Origin: Streptomyces sp. NBC_00370
GTDB lineage: Bacteria > Actinomycetota > Actinomycetes > Streptomycetales > Streptomycetaceae
Assembly: GCF_036084755.1 (NCBI RefSeq)
Contig: NZ_CP107968.1
Coordinates: 1,240,001 to 1,304,000 of the forward strand
Direction of reading: 5' to 3'
Length of the DNA: 64,000 nucleotides
Position numbers and translations under genes: made by a program
Shown: one piece after another, positions 41,010 through 49,987 of the stretch
Numbering within the stretch: position 1 is the stretch's first letter
How the letters are laid out: each line of letters opens with the position of its first letter
The notes under the pieces: model-generated
Told to the model about the DNA's origin: nothing
The model's database searches: none
Seen by the model: only the letters and a program-made list of their open reading frames with translations

Positions 41010-42587
41010 CTACGGCACCGGCGTGGCGTGCGGGCCGCACGTCGCGTCGTGCCGGTCGAGCGTGCCCTTGAGCAGGTACGCCTCGACCTTGCCGTTGATG
41101 CACGGGTTCACCAGGTTGGTGATGCCGTGCGATCCGGCGTCCTGTTCCGTGATCAGCCGCGAGCCCTTGAACCGCTTGTGCAGTTCGACGGCGCCCGCGT
41201 ACGGCGTGGCCGCGTCCCGGGTGGACTGCGCGATCAGCACCGGCGGCAGGCCCTTGCCGGTCTTCACCGTCACCGGGGTCTGCTGCTTGACACCCCAGGT
41301 CGCGCACGGCAGGTTCAGCCAGGCGTTGCCCCAGGTGAGGAACGGGTAGTCGCGGTTGAGCCGGGTGTTGTCCCGGTCCCACTTCTGCCAGCTCGTGGGC
41401 CACTTGGCGTCGGCGCACTCGACGGCGGTGTACACCGCGTTGCCGTTCTCGGCGGAGATGTTGCCCGCCGTGTTCGACAGGTCGGGACCGGCCGCGTCGA
41501 CCAGTGCCTGGGTGTCGCCCTCCCGGAACTTGCTCCAGACGTCCGCGGTCGGGACCCAGCTGGAGTCGTAGTACGCGGCGCCCTGGAACAGCACGTCCAG
41601 CTCGTTGGGGCCGACGACCCCGCCGAACGGCGCCTTCTTGGCGGCGGCGCGCAGCGTCTCGTACTCCGCCGCGACCTGCGCCTTGGTCGTCCCGATGTGG
41701 AAGACCGCGTCGTTCTTGGCGACCCAGGTCATCCAGTCGGCGAACCGGCCCTCGAAGGCGACGTCCTGGTCCAGGTTGGCCTGGTACCAGATCTTCTCCT
41801 TCGACGGGTTGACGACGCTGTCGACGACCATGCGCCGCACGTGCGAGGGGAAGAGCGTGCCGTAGACGGCGCCCAGGTACGTCCCGTAGGAGACACCCAG
41901 GTAGTTGAGCTTCTTCTCGCCGAGCCCGGCCCTGATGACATCCAGGTCACGTGCGGTGTTGGGCGTCGTCATGTGCGGCAGCATCCAGCCGCTGCGCTCC
42001 TTGCAGCCGTCCGCGTACTCGGCGGCGAGCTTGCGCTGCGCGCGCTTGTCCGCCTCGCTGCCGGGCCGCGGGTCCAGCTTCGGCGCCTTGACGTACTCCT
42101 GCGGGTCGATGCAGGAGATGGGCGCGGAGTGGCCGACGCCGCGCGGGTCGAAGCCGACGAAGTCGTACGCCTTCGCCGCGCTCGCCCAGATGGCGTTCTT
42201 GTTGACGACCCTGGCGGGGAACGCCATGCCGGAGCCGCCGGGGCCGCCCGGGTTGTAGATGAGCGCGCCCTGGCGCTCCTTGGCCGTACCGGTGTTGCCG
42301 ATCCGGTCGACGGCGAGCTTGATCTGCTTGCCGTTCGGCTTGGTGTAGTCGAGCGGAACGCTCACCCAGCCGCACTGGATGCCCTTGGCGATGCCCCAGT
42401 CGGCGGGGCACTCCTGCCAGGCGATGCCCTTCTTCGCCGCCCGCTCGGCGGCGATCTTCGCCCCGTACGCTGCGGAGTTGTCGTGATGGCGTCCGTCGGC
42501 TGTGGCCGACGGGGCGGCCACGGCGCCGGCTATGAGCGCGCCCGCGAGCAGAGTGCCGGCCGAACCGAGCACTGCTGTACGTCTCAA
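41010..42587 (-). CDS. Secreted tripeptidyl aminopeptidase / alpha-beta hydrolase (Tap family)
   Basis: 525 residues. TTG start at 42587 is supported by GGAGG about 7 nt upstream. Signal peptide with hydrophobic core LGSAGTLLAGALIAGAVA and Ala-x-Ala type cleavage near residue 30. The oxyanion region is NPGGPGGSG, the nucleophile is in GVSYGTYLG, and the C-terminal Tap domain (PPVLIAQSTRDAATPYAGA) carries the catalytic Asp and, in DAGSHGI, His. Similar to the Tap/SlpD/SlpE enzymes of Streptomyces, which release tripeptides from extracellular proteins. Transcribed alone. Confidence 0.88.
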   Translation of the reverse strand: MRRTAVLGSAGTLLAGALIAGAVAAPSATADGRHHDNSAAYGAKIAAERAAKKGIAWQECPADWGIAKGIQCGWVSVPLDYTKPNGKQIKLAVDRIGNTGTAKERQGALIYNPGGPGGSGMAFPARVVNKNAIWASAAKAYDFVGFDPRGVGHSAPISCIDPQEYVKAPKLDPRPGSEADKRAQRKLAAEYADGCKERSGWMLPHMTTPNTARDLDVIRAGLGEKKLNYLGVSYGTYLGAVYGTLFPSHVRRMVVDSVVNPSKEKIWYQANLDQDVAFEGRFADWMTWVAKNDAVFHIGTTKAQVAAEYETLRAAAKKAPFGGVVGPNELDVLFQGAAYYDSSWVPTADVWSKFREGDTQALVDAAGPDLSNTAGNISAENGNAVYTAVECADAKWPTSWQKWDRDNTRLNRDYPFLTWGNAWLNLPCATWGVKQQTPVTVKTGKGLPPVLIAQSTRDAATPYAGAVELHKRFKGSRLITEQDAGSHGITNLVNPCINGKVEAYLLKGTLDRHDATCGPHATPVP

Positions 42588-42714
42588 GTGGATCCTCCCC
42601 CTGTGTGGTGCGCCGCTCGTGGCAGCGCATGTCCGTTGGGCTCCCCGGGATCCTTTCGTCTGTGACCTTGCTGGGTACAGGCTGTGGAAGAACTTTTTTG
42701 CCGCACTGACCTTT

Positions 42715-43446
42715 TCAGCCGTCGTACAACGCCTCGTCGAGCACCCGGCGCAGCAGTCTGGCGTCCGGTGCCACGGCTGTGACCAGCGCGCCGGGGCCCG
42801 CGAGCGGGGTGAGGACGGCCGCGTCGCCGAGCAGCCGGGTCTCCCGCGGTTTCTCCGCGAACTCCGGCCCGGCGAACAGCAGCTGGCCCGCGGCCCGGTG
42901 GCCGCCGAGGACCGCGGGGCCCGCCCAGCCGCCGGGTGCGCCAGGACCGTAGGCCACCTCCTGGTCGAGGAGCGGGCGTCCGGCGTAGCGGACGGCGAGC
43001 CTGCTGGTGAGGGTGCCGGACTCCTCGCCGTGTCGGCCCAGGATCTGTTCCTCGCGCAGGACGAGCCGGCCGCCGGCCGCGATGTCGGCCTGGGTGCGGG
43101 TGCGCAGGTCGCTGCCGTGCACGGAGATGATCTGCTGGGGCAGCCAGTTGAGCGTGGCGCCGTCGCCGACCGTCAACCGCAGGTCGTAGCGGGCGTGTTC
43201 GGGGGTGCGGCCGGGCAGCGCGACCGTCGCGGCCGCCGCGTCCACGGTCAGCACCGCGCCGTCCCGTACGTCCACCTCGACGGTGAGCCGGTCGCCGCCG
43301 AGCGGCGCTGTCATCGCGCCGACGAGGGTGACCCGGATACCGGGGCCTGTGGCGCGGGTGCGGCGCAGGGCGAGCGGTCCTTCGCCGTGCAGCACGGGCA
43401 GCCCGTCCGGGGTGGCGACGATCCGGGCGGTGGCCCGGACGCTCAC
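42715..43446 (-). CDS. ureD: Urease accessory protein UreD
   Basis: 243 residues, last gene of the urease operon; GTG start overlaps the ureG stop by GTGA. UreD/UreH fold with [29 protein letters not shown] and [20 protein letters not shown] near residue 95-125, the most conserved part. It scaffolds UreF and UreG on apo-urease for nickel insertion. Confidence 0.88.
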   Translation of the reverse strand: MSVRATARIVATPDGLPVLHGEGPLALRRTRATGPGIRVTLVGAMTAPLGGDRLTVEVDVRDGAVLTVDAAAATVALPGRTPEHARYDLRLTVGDGATLNWLPQQIISVHGSDLRTRTQADIAAGGRLVLREEQILGRHGEESGTLTSRLAVRYAGRPLLDQEVAYGPGAPGGWAGPAVLGGHRAAGQLLFAGPEFAEKPRETRLLGDAAVLTPLAGPGALVTAVAPDARLLRRVLDEALYDG

Positions 43447-44144
43447 GCGGCCCAGGCCGTGAGCTGTGCGCGTACCCAGTCGGCGACGGGCCGCACCCCG
43501 TCGAGCGCCTCGCCGGGCGCGCCGTGCAGCGACTTCAACGAGGTGAGGACGACGGGGAGTTCGCCGCGCTGTTCCTTGGCGTCGCGGGCCATCCTGCCGA
43601 GGTCGGAGCCGACGTGCGGCGCGAGGTCGGTCTTGTTGATGACGAGCAGGTCGGCGGTGGTGACACCGGGGCCGCCCTTGCGCGGGATGTCGTCGCCGCC
43701 CGCGACGTCGATGACGAAGATCTGTGCGTCGACCAGCCCTTTGGAGAAGGTCGCCGTCAGGTTGTCACCGCCGGACTCGACGAGGATCAGGTCGAGTGGT
43801 CCCACGGCGTGTTCGAGGTCTTCGACGGCTTCGAGGTTGGCGGAGATGTCGTCGCGGATCGCGGTGTGCGGGCAGGCGCCCGTCTCGACCGCCTGGATGC
43901 GCTCCGGGGGCAGGACGGCGTTGCGGAGCAGGAATTCGGCGTCTTCTCGGGTGTAGATGTCGTTGGTGACGACGGCGAGGGAGAGCTGGTCGCGCAGGAC
44001 CCGGCAGAGTGCGGCGACGGTCGCCGTCTTGCCGGAGCCGACCGGGCCGCCGAGCCCGATGCGCAGGGCGCGCCGGGTGCCGTCGGGCCGTACGGCGTCG
44101 GCGCTGACGGCGCCGGGACCCGGCTGGGGGTGGTCGAGATGCAT
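43443..44144 (-). CDS. ureG: Urease accessory GTPase UreG
   Basis: 233 residues. P-loop [11 protein letters not shown] near residue 33, the [13 protein letters not shown] segment, the Cys-Pro-His nickel motif in [13 protein letters not shown] and the [10 protein letters not shown] guanine-specificity motif. GTP hydrolysis drives nickel delivery to urease. AAGGAG about 7 nt upstream of the ATG. The N-terminus has few His compared with other UreG proteins. Confidence 0.93.
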   Translation of the reverse strand: MHLDHPQPGPGAVSADAVRPDGTRRALRIGLGGPVGSGKTATVAALCRVLRDQLSLAVVTNDIYTREDAEFLLRNAVLPPERIQAVETGACPHTAIRDDISANLEAVEDLEHAVGPLDLILVESGGDNLTATFSKGLVDAQIFVIDVAGGDDIPRKGGPGVTTADLLVINKTDLAPHVGSDLGRMARDAKEQRGELPVVLTSLKSLHGAPGEALDGVRPVADWVRAQLTAWAA

Positions 44145-44189
44145 GGTGCGGCTCCTTCTTTCGGTGGTGCGTGTTCGGTGGGACGCCCG

Positions 44190-44852
44190 TTACGAGGCGA
44201 ACAGCCGTACCGGCCAGGCGGCGTGGGCCTCCGCCGTGATGTCGAGGAGCGGCGCCGAAGCGGCGGGCAGCGCGTCGACGCCGTCGTAGGCGGCGCGCGC
44301 GGCCCGTTCGGCGACCTGGTCGAGTTCGGGGGCGAGCCGGGCGAGCACGGCGGTGGCCTGGAACGGGTCGAGGCCGAGGAGGCGTACGACGGCGGTGGCG
44401 GGGCCGCTGACCGTCTCGTACGCCGCGCAGTGCCCGGCGTCCTCGGGGGTGAGCCCCGCGGTGCGCGCCGTGAGTCCGAGGACCACCGGCTGGTGCGCGC
44501 CGCGTGGCCGGGCCGCGGCGAGTGCGTCCAGCTCCTCGCCCGGCCAGGTGACGCGGGCGGCGCGCATCAGCTGTCTGCCGAGTTTGCGTGCGGTCGCCCG
44601 CAGGGCCGGTGACGGGGTACGGGCGTCGGCGGCCTCGTCGAGCGCGAGGGGGTCGATGCCGTGGGCGGCGGCGGCCGCGAGGGCGGCGGCGGTCAGGCCC
44701 GTGGTGTGCAGCCGGCCACGGCAGAAGGCCGCGAGGGACGTGGCGTCATGGATCCGCCCCGCCTTGACGGCCGCCTCGGCGCCGCCGGAGTGGGCGTGGC
44801 CCCCGGCGGGGAACCGCCCGTCGGCGAGGACCAGCAGCGCCGCGCGGCTCAT
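44190..44852 (-). CDS. ureF: Urease accessory protein UreF
   Basis: 220 residues, start ATG 44852 overlapping the ureC stop by ATGA. All-helical UreF fold: LLVLADGRFPAGGHAHSGGAE at the N-terminus is diagnostic, and QPVVLGLTARTAGLTPEDA follows centrally. It connects UreD and UreG in the maturation complex. Confidence 0.9.
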   Translation of the reverse strand: MSRAALLVLADGRFPAGGHAHSGGAEAAVKAGRIHDATSLAAFCRGRLHTTGLTAAALAAAAAHGIDPLALDEAADARTPSPALRATARKLGRQLMRAARVTWPGEELDALAAARPRGAHQPVVLGLTARTAGLTPEDAGHCAAYETVSGPATAVVRLLGLDPFQATAVLARLAPELDQVAERAARAAYDGVDALPAASAPLLDITAEAHAAWPVRLFAS

Positions 44853-46573
44853 CAGAAGAGGAAGTAACGCTGGGCGAGGGGGAGTTCGACCGCCGGGGCG
44901 GGCTCGACCGGCTCGCCGTCGATGGTGACGGTGAAGGTGTCGGCGTCGACCTCGACGCGGGGCAGCGCGTCGTTCTCCCGCATGTCGGCCTTGGTGACCT
45001 GCCGGGTGCTGGAGATCGCCTTGAACTCCTTGTGCAGGGCGAGGCGTTCGGGGAGTCCGTCGTCCAGCGCCGCCTGCGCGACGAAGTTGACCGAGCCGGC
45101 CGCGGCCGCCCGGCCCAGCGCGCCGAACATCGGCCGGGGCAGCACGGGTTGGGGGGTCGGGATGGAGGCGTTGGCGTCGCCCATCTGCGCGTAGGCGATC
45201 TGGCCGCCCTTGATGACGAGTTGCGGCTTCACACCGAAGAAGGCGGGGTCCCAGAGGACCAGGTCGGCGAGTTTGCCGGTCTCGACCGAGCCGATCTCCT
45301 GGTCCAGGCCCTGCGCCACGGCCGGGTTGATGGTGTATTTGGCGACATAGCGACGGACCCGGTGGTTGTCGGCGCGGCCGTCTCCGGGCAGTGCGCCGCG
45401 GCGCTTCTTCATCACGTGCGCGGTCTGCCAGGTGCGCATGATCACCTCGCCGATCCGCCCCATGGCCTGGGAGTCGGAGGAGATGATCGAGATGGCGCCG
45501 AGGTCGTGCAGGATGTCCTCGGCCGCGATGGTGGAGGGCCGGATCCGGGACTCGGCGAAGGCCAGGTCCTCGGGGACCGCCGGGTTGAGGTGGTGGCACA
45601 CCATCAGCATGTCGAGGTGTTCCTCGATGGTGTTGACGGTGTGCGGCCGGGTCGGGTTGGTGGAGCTGGGCAGGATGTGCGGCTCGGAGACGACGGTGAT
45701 GATGTCGGGCGCGTGCCCGCCGCCCGCGCCCTCGGTGTGGTAGGCGTGCACGGTGCGGCCCGCGATGGCGGCGAGGGTGTCGGCGACGAAACCGGCCTCG
45801 TTGAGTGTGTCGGTGTGCAGGGCGAGCTGGGCGCCGGTCTCTTCGCAGACGCGCAGACAGGCATCGATGACGGCGGGCGTGGCGCCCCAGTCCTCATGGA
45901 TCTTGAATCCGAGGGCGCCGCCGCGCAGTTGGGAGTGCATGGCGTCGCTCGACATCGTGTTGCCCTTGCCGAGCAGCCCGATGTTGACGGGAAAGGTCTC
46001 CAACGCCTCGAACATCCGGGCGAGATGCCAGGGTCCCGGGGTGATGGTGGTGGCCTTGGTGCCCTCGGCGGGTCCGGTGCCGCCGCCGACGAGGGTGGTG
46101 ATCCCGGCCGACAGCGCCTGGTCGACCAGGGTCGGCGAGATGAAGTGGACGTGCGCGTCGACGGCACCGGCCGTCACGATCTTGCCGTTGCCCGCGATGA
46201 CCTCGGTCTCGGGTCCGATGACGAGATCGGGGTGCACCCCGTCCATCGTGTCGGGGTTGCCCGCCTTGCCGATGCCGGTGATCCGTCCTTCCCTGATGCC
46301 GATGTCGGCCTTGACGATGCCCCAGTGGTCGATGACGAGCGCGCCGGTGATCACGGTGTCCGGCGCGCCCTGCGCCCGGGTCGTACGGGACTGGCCCATC
46401 GACTCGCGGATCACCTTGCCGCCGCCGAACACCGCCTCGTCGCCCGCGAGTCCTGGACCGCCGCTGCGGTCCTCCTCGATCTCGACGAGCAGCTCGGTGT
46501 CGGCGAGACGGACCCGGTCGCCGGTGGTGGGGCCGAACAGGTCGGCGTACACCGGGCGGGAGAGCTCAGCCAT
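44852..46573 (-). CDS. ureC: Urease subunit alpha (catalytic)
   Basis: 573 residues. Start ATG 46573 ([19 protein letters not shown]) chosen over an upstream ATG inside ureB. Nickel ligands are in HVHF, the carbamylated Lys is in GFKIHEDWG, and [24 protein letters not shown] and MVCHHLN carry the other active-site His. It hydrolyses urea to ammonia and carbamate in the cytosol with UreA and UreB. Confidence 0.95.
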   Translation of the reverse strand: MAELSRPVYADLFGPTTGDRVRLADTELLVEIEEDRSGGPGLAGDEAVFGGGKVIRESMGQSRTTRAQGAPDTVITGALVIDHWGIVKADIGIREGRITGIGKAGNPDTMDGVHPDLVIGPETEVIAGNGKIVTAGAVDAHVHFISPTLVDQALSAGITTLVGGGTGPAEGTKATTITPGPWHLARMFEALETFPVNIGLLGKGNTMSSDAMHSQLRGGALGFKIHEDWGATPAVIDACLRVCEETGAQLALHTDTLNEAGFVADTLAAIAGRTVHAYHTEGAGGGHAPDIITVVSEPHILPSSTNPTRPHTVNTIEEHLDMLMVCHHLNPAVPEDLAFAESRIRPSTIAAEDILHDLGAISIISSDSQAMGRIGEVIMRTWQTAHVMKKRRGALPGDGRADNHRVRRYVAKYTINPAVAQGLDQEIGSVETGKLADLVLWDPAFFGVKPQLVIKGGQIAYAQMGDANASIPTPQPVLPRPMFGALGRAAAAGSVNFVAQAALDDGLPERLALHKEFKAISSTRQVTKADMRENDALPRVEVDADTFTVTIDGEPVEPAPAVELPLAQRYFLF

Positions 46574-46877
46574 CGAGGGGACCTCCGGTCTGTGCCCGCA
46601 GGCCGGGGACGACACGCCGTCCGGCGAGCGGGACGAGGGTGATGTCGACGGGGATGCCGGGCTCGAAGCGGACGGCGGTGCCCGCCGCGATGTTCAGCCG
46701 CTTGCCGTGCGCGGCGGCCCGGTCGAATTCGAGGCCGGGGTTGACCTCGGCGAAGTGGTAGTGCGAGCCGATCTGGACCGGCCGGTCGGCCACGTTGACG
46801 ACGGTGAGCGCGGTGACGTCGCGGCCGTCGTTGAGGACGATGTCCCCGTCGCCGTACAGGATCTCTCCGGGAATCAC
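46566..46877 (-). CDS. ureB: Urease subunit beta
   Basis: 103 residues from GTG 46877, giving the usual N-terminus [26 protein letters not shown] lies about 7 nt upstream. An ATG at 46910, inside ureA, would add 11 residues not usual in the family. The conserved [19 protein letters not shown] and [17 protein letters not shown] are present. The end overlaps the ureC start by 8 nt. Confidence 0.9.
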   Translation of the reverse strand: MIPGEILYGDGDIVLNDGRDVTALTVVNVADRPVQIGSHYHFAEVNPGLEFDRAAAHGKRLNIAAGTAVRFEPGIPVDITLVPLAGRRVVPGLRAQTGGPLDG

Positions 46878-46893
46878 GGGCGGTTCCTTCCCG

Positions 46894-47196
46894 TCAGACG
46901 ATCGGGTCATGGACGGTGACGAGCTTCGTGCCGTCCGGGAAGGTGGCCTCCACCTGCACTTCGTGGATCATCTCGGGGATCCCGTCCATCACGTCGGCGC
47001 GGCCGAGCACCGTACGGCCCGAGGCCATCAGCTCGGCTACGGTACGGCCGTCCCTGGCGCCTTCGAGCAGGTGTGAGGTGATCAGGGCGACGGCCTCGGG
47101 GTGGTTGAGCCGCAGTCCGCGCGCCCTGCGCTTCTCCGCCACGTCCGCTGCCACATGGATGAGCAGGCGTTCCTGCTCGTGCGGGGTCAGTTGCAT
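46894..47196 (-). CDS. ureA: Urease subunit gamma
   Basis: 100 residues. [24 protein letters not shown] and [25 protein letters not shown] are family landmarks. First gene of ureABCFGD; GGTGGAG lies 3 nt before the ATG. The separate gamma and beta subunits are the usual actinobacterial arrangement. No ureE is in the operon, so nickel loading would rely on UreG/UreD/UreF or an unlinked chaperone. Confidence 0.95.
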   Translation of the reverse strand: MQLTPHEQERLLIHVAADVAEKRRARGLRLNHPEAVALITSHLLEGARDGRTVAELMASGRTVLGRADVMDGIPEMIHEVQVEATFPDGTKLVTVHDPIV

Positions 47197-47211
47197 GTCT
47201 CCACCTCACCG

Positions 47212-47246
47212 TGTCCGGCCCGTGGATGGCCGGACATTGCAGGTTA
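47212..47246 (-). promoter_or_regulatory. Urease operon leader: 9-bp inverted repeat and -10 box
   Basis: TGTCCGGCC (47212-47220) and GGCCGGACA (47228-47236) form a perfect repeat with a 7-nt centre, 16 nt upstream of ureA. TAACCT (47246-47241 on the minus strand) just beyond it is a plausible -10. The repeat would lie at the start of the transcript, as an operator or a leader hairpin. Confidence 0.5.
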
Positions 47247-47283
47247 GAGGCGAAGTTTTTCCGGCGCGTTAACTGATCATGCT

Positions 47284-47601
47284 CTACCGCTGGTCACGCG
47301 GGTGCTCGGAGCGGTGCTGCCCGGGGTGGTGGGCGGCGATGCCGAAGCGGGCCGGTTCGCCGGGAGCGGAGGGTCCCTGGCCGACGGACGAGACGGACCG
47401 GATCACCTGCTCCTCCTCCCGCTCCCGCTGCTCCTCCTGTGCCTCCTCGCGCTCAAGTCGCGCCAGGTCTGCGGCGGACACCAGGGCCACGAGCGGCTTG
47501 CCGTGCCGGGTCACGACCACGCGCTCGTCCCCGTAGACGACGCGGTTGATCAGGTCTGCCAGCTCTGCCCGGGCTTGCGTCACCGGAATCTCATAGGCCA
47601 T
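47284..47601 (-). CDS. Orphan type II antitoxin, Phd/YefM family
   Basis: 105 residues from ATG 47601 (ATG 47610 also in frame). Residues 1-55 are the Phd/YefM DNA-binding domain: [18 protein letters not shown], then [21 protein letters not shown]. The C-terminal part, which normally wraps the toxin, is Glu-rich ([16 protein letters not shown]) and then Pro/His/Arg-rich and looks disordered. No RelE, YoeB or Doc toxin follows; the next gene downstream on the same strand is ureA. It is divergent from a clpP paralogue and a repeat lies in the shared gap, so it may act purely as a transcriptional repressor of itself and clpP. Confidence 0.75.
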   Translation of the reverse strand: MAYEIPVTQARAELADLINRVVYGDERVVVTRHGKPLVALVSAADLARLEREEAQEEQREREEEQVIRSVSSVGQGPSAPGEPARFGIAAHHPGQHRSEHPRDQR

Positions 47602-47619
47602 GCTCCCCATGTTACGTGT

Positions 47620-47634
47620 TGTACGTCCTGTACA
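47620..47634. promoter_or_regulatory. Inverted repeat TGTAC-GTCCT-GTACA between antitoxin and clpP
   Basis: Perfect 5-5-5 repeat in the 63-nt gap between the two start codons; the surrounding block (47604-47642) is AT-rich. Phd/YefM proteins typically bind such palindromes over their own promoter. Confidence 0.5.
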
Positions 47635-47664
47635 TTTTCTACAGAGCGCCGCATGAGGAGAGCC

Positions 47665-48315
47665 ATGCCCATGAACCGCCCTTCGGCCCGCTACGTTCTG
47701 CCCGAGTTCTCCGAGCGGACCAGCAACGGGACCCGCACGCTCGATCCGTACTCCAAGCTGTTCGAGGAGCGGATCGTCTTCCTCGGCACCGCACTCGACG
47801 ACACCTCGGCCAACGACGTGATCGCCCAACTGCTGCATCTCGAATACGCGGCGCCCGACCGGGACATCTGTCTGTACATCAACTCGCCGGGCGGCTCGAT
47901 CAGCGCCATGTCGGCCATCTACGACACGCTGCAGATGATCACCTGCGACGTGGAGACCACCTGTCTCGGCCAGGCCGTCTCCACGGCGGCCGTGCTGCTG
48001 GCCGCAGGCGCCCCGGGCAAGCGGATGGCGCTGCCGGGCGCCCGGATCGTGCTCCAGCAACCCGGCTTCGAGGAGCCCGTCCAGGGCCAGCCGTCCGACC
48101 TGGCGATCCACGCCGGGGAGTTGCTGCGCCAGCGGGCCATGCTGGCGGGCATCCTCGTCCGCCACACCGGCCAGGACGACGCGCGGGTGGCGGTCGACAT
48201 CGAGCGGGACACGATCTTCGACGCGGCCGGCGCCAAGGCGTACGGGCTGGTCGACCACGTGGTCCGCAACCGCAAGACGTCACCGAGCGTCCCCGGGCCG
48301 GCCGGCGGCCGGTGA
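47665..48315 (+). CDS. ClpP-like serine peptidase paralogue with catalytic His replaced by Gln
   Basis: 216 residues from ATG 47665; GAGGAG sits 4 nt upstream (10 nt before ATG 47671). The ClpP fold is clear: [62 protein letters not shown]. The nucleophile Ser106 and the Asp182 of the triad are kept, but the position of the catalytic His in the usual MIHQP motif reads VLQQP, with Gln131 encoded CAG. Alone it should be a poor or inactive peptidase; it may act in mixed rings with other ClpP subunits, or as a modulator. From memory, S. coelicolor has a fifth clpP at this place. Divergent from a Phd/YefM gene. Confidence 0.85.
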   Translation: MPMNRPSARYVLPEFSERTSNGTRTLDPYSKLFEERIVFLGTALDDTSANDVIAQLLHLEYAAPDRDICLYINSPGGSISAMSAIYDTLQMITCDVETTCLGQAVSTAAVLLAAGAPGKRMALPGARIVLQQPGFEEPVQGQPSDLAIHAGELLRQRAMLAGILVRHTGQDDARVAVDIERDTIFDAAGAKAYGLVDHVVRNRKTSPSVPGPAGGR

Positions 48316-48649
48316 GCCGCGCCCCCCGTTCGGACGCGCCGACGGCGACACGCCCCGCACGTTCGGCGTAGGAGACGCGACGACCGGTTGACGGGCGCGA
48401 GTTGCGGGACGCGGCGGAGGTTTGCCGGGCGCGCCGCGCTCGCGCCGCAGGTGGGGCCCTCGGCGGCGGGGCGTGGGCGGCGACTGATCGTCATCCGGAT
48501 CACCGGATGGGTCAAAAGTGACGTATTTCACATATCACTATTTCAACTCGGAAAACGCCCCGTGCCGGGACACGATCCCTGGGTGACAGGTCGCAAGACC
48601 CCGCCACCACGGCGGGGCGGTCCGGGCGGACGCCGAGTCCTGCCGCCGT
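48316..48649. other. Non-coding stretch between clpP paralogue and the riboswitch
   Basis: No credible gene. CATCCGG-ATCA-CCGGATG (48492-48509) is a perfect 7-4-7 hairpin and may terminate clpP. It is followed by an AT-rich block (about 48511-48550) with AGTGA...TCACT (48517-48521 / 48535-48539), the likely promoter of the riboswitch-NlpC transcript. The rest is plain GC-rich spacer. Confidence 0.5.
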
Positions 48650-48806
48650 CCGGATGCCTGGTCGACATGAGTGGATCGGCAGGAGTGGAGGACCCGAGCA
48701 GTACGGGACGGCCCGGAAACGAGTCTCCCTCGGGGTGAAGCCGCCGCGGCGGCCGGGCAACTTCGCCAGCCCGAACCCGACAGGTCATCCTTCACAGGCG
48801 GCTGAC
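48650..48806 (+). ncRNA. Candidate c-di-AMP (ydaO/yuaA) riboswitch
   Basis: The 3' half matches what I recall of the ydaO consensus, piece by piece: CTCGGGGTGAAGCC (about 48729-48742), a GC stem CCGCCGCGGCGG, CCGGGCAACTTCG, then CCCGAACCCGACAGGTCA (48770-48787) and CACAGGCGGCTGACGAAG near the end. The 5' border is uncertain. In Streptomyces this class precedes cell-wall hydrolase genes such as rpfA and NlpC/P60 genes and turns them off when c-di-AMP is bound. Here it is directly upstream of an NlpC/P60 gene on the same strand. Confidence 0.75.
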
Positions 48807-48818
48807 GAAGGGTTGCGC

Positions 48819-49292
48819 ATGACTGCGCAGACACATGTCCCGTCCTTGCTCTCACGGGCCCGTACCGTCTCGGGTCTGACGCTCGTCGCCGTCGGCGGCA
48901 TGCTGCTGGCGCCGGGTGCGGCCGCCGAGGCGCATGCCGCCACGCTGGCGACCAAGGCGCTGCAGATCGCCGCGTCGAAGAAGGGGGCTCCCTATCAGTG
49001 GGGGGCGTCGGGTCCTAGACGCTTCGACTGCTCAGGGCTGACGCTCTATTCGTACAAACAGGCGGGGAAGAAGCTCCCGCGCACGACGCAGCAGCAGTAC
49101 AACAACACCAGGCATGTCCCGGCCGCCGGACGGCGCCAGGGCGACCTGGTGTTCTTCCATTCCGGGCGCAGCGTCTACCACGTGGGGATCTACGCGGGCA
49201 GCGGCAAGATCTGGCACTCGCCGAAGACGGGCGCCGTGGTGCGGCTCGAACGGATCTGGTCCAAGAGCGTCTGGTACGGCCGGGTGCGCTGA
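48819..49292 (+). CDS. Secreted NlpC/P60 cell-wall hydrolase
   Basis: 157 residues. Signal peptide with core TVSGLTLVAVGGMLLAPGAAAEAHA (cleavage near residue 40), then a minimal NlpC/P60 domain: catalytic Cys in RRFDCSGL, catalytic His in YHVGIYAG and the third polar residue His in IWHSPKTG. It has no cell-wall binding or coiled-coil domain, so it is the catalytic core only. Predicted to cut peptide stems in peptidoglycan. Expression is probably under the riboswitch in its leader; GAAGG precedes the ATG. Confidence 0.9.
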   Translation: MTAQTHVPSLLSRARTVSGLTLVAVGGMLLAPGAAAEAHAATLATKALQIAASKKGAPYQWGASGPRRFDCSGLTLYSYKQAGKKLPRTTQQQYNNTRHVPAAGRRQGDLVFFHSGRSVYHVGIYAGSGKIWHSPKTGAVVRLERIWSKSVWYGRVR

Positions 49293-49307
49293 ACCGGGCG
49301 GCGGTGC

Positions 49308-49739
49308 TCAGGTCTGCACGACGACGGGCCACGGCAGGGCGATCCAGACCGTCTTGCCGCCCTCCGCCGTCGGGACGACGGTCATCCGGCCGCCGCATTC
49401 GGCCGCGAGCCAGCGGATGATGACCATGCCCCGGCCGTTGTCCTGCTGGACCGCCGCAGGCAGCCGCTGCGGCCAGCGGGGATGACTGTCCGTGACGCCG
49501 ATCCGCAGCTGCTCGTGGCGTTCGAGGCGGATGTCCACCGTGAAGGTGGGTGACTGGCCGAAGGTGTGCTGGACGGCGTTGGTCGCCAGTTCCGAGACGA
49601 TCAGGCGGACCGTTTCGGCGGTGTCCGCCTCGCCGGGCAGTCCCCACTCGGCGAGGACGTCGGCGACGTATCTGCGAGCGGCCGGCACCGAGACCGGATC
49701 GCTCGGCAGGGTGACGGATGCTTCCTGATGGTCTGCCAT
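49308..49739 (-). CDS. HATPase-fold regulatory protein (anti-sigma factor/SpoIIAB-like kinase)
   Basis: 143 residues. GHKL ATPase features: N-box ELATNAVQH, a degenerate G1 box around VTDSHPRWP (Asp-x-Gly replaced by DSHP) and a G2-like GRGMVII. These short proteins occur in very large numbers in Streptomyces, frequently beside HTH-DUF5753 and DUF397 genes as here. It could be an anti-sigma factor or a partner of the divergent regulator; kinase activity is doubtful given the altered G1 box. Confidence 0.8.
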   Translation of the reverse strand: MADHQEASVTLPSDPVSVPAARRYVADVLAEWGLPGEADTAETVRLIVSELATNAVQHTFGQSPTFTVDIRLERHEQLRIGVTDSHPRWPQRLPAAVQQDNGRGMVIIRWLAAECGGRMTVVPTAEGGKTVWIALPWPVVVQT

Positions 49740-49866
49740 GACGACGCTGTCCCTTTCCCGCCGGATCCGATATCCGGCACAGAACGGTTGACTGCGCGGA
49801 GGGCTCCGGATCCGTCCTCCACGTCAGAGTGTCACTCATCGTGCCTCCGCCCCGACCAATCCACCG

Positions 49867-49882
49867 AGATATGCATATATCT
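49867..49882. promoter_or_regulatory. AT-rich inverted repeat AGATAT-GCAT-ATATCT
   Basis: Perfect 6-bp arms in the 248-nt gap between the divergent HATPase and HTH-DUF5753 genes, strikingly AT-rich for this genome. Likely part of a promoter or an operator for the HTH protein. The rest of the gap shows no gene. Confidence 0.45.
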
Positions 49883-49987
49883 GTCGCTCGAAGCGGTGAA
49901 CTCTGCGACGCGAGAGCGTATTTGGGCGGCCGAAAGATACCTTCTCCGCGATATGGCCGTAACGGGGGCGGAGAAGGGGAGTTGATC

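Noticed and set aside
47210..47284. Toxin partner downstream of the Phd/YefM antitoxin
   Set aside because: Only the urease leader is present; no ORF of toxin size or RelE/Doc motif on either strand.
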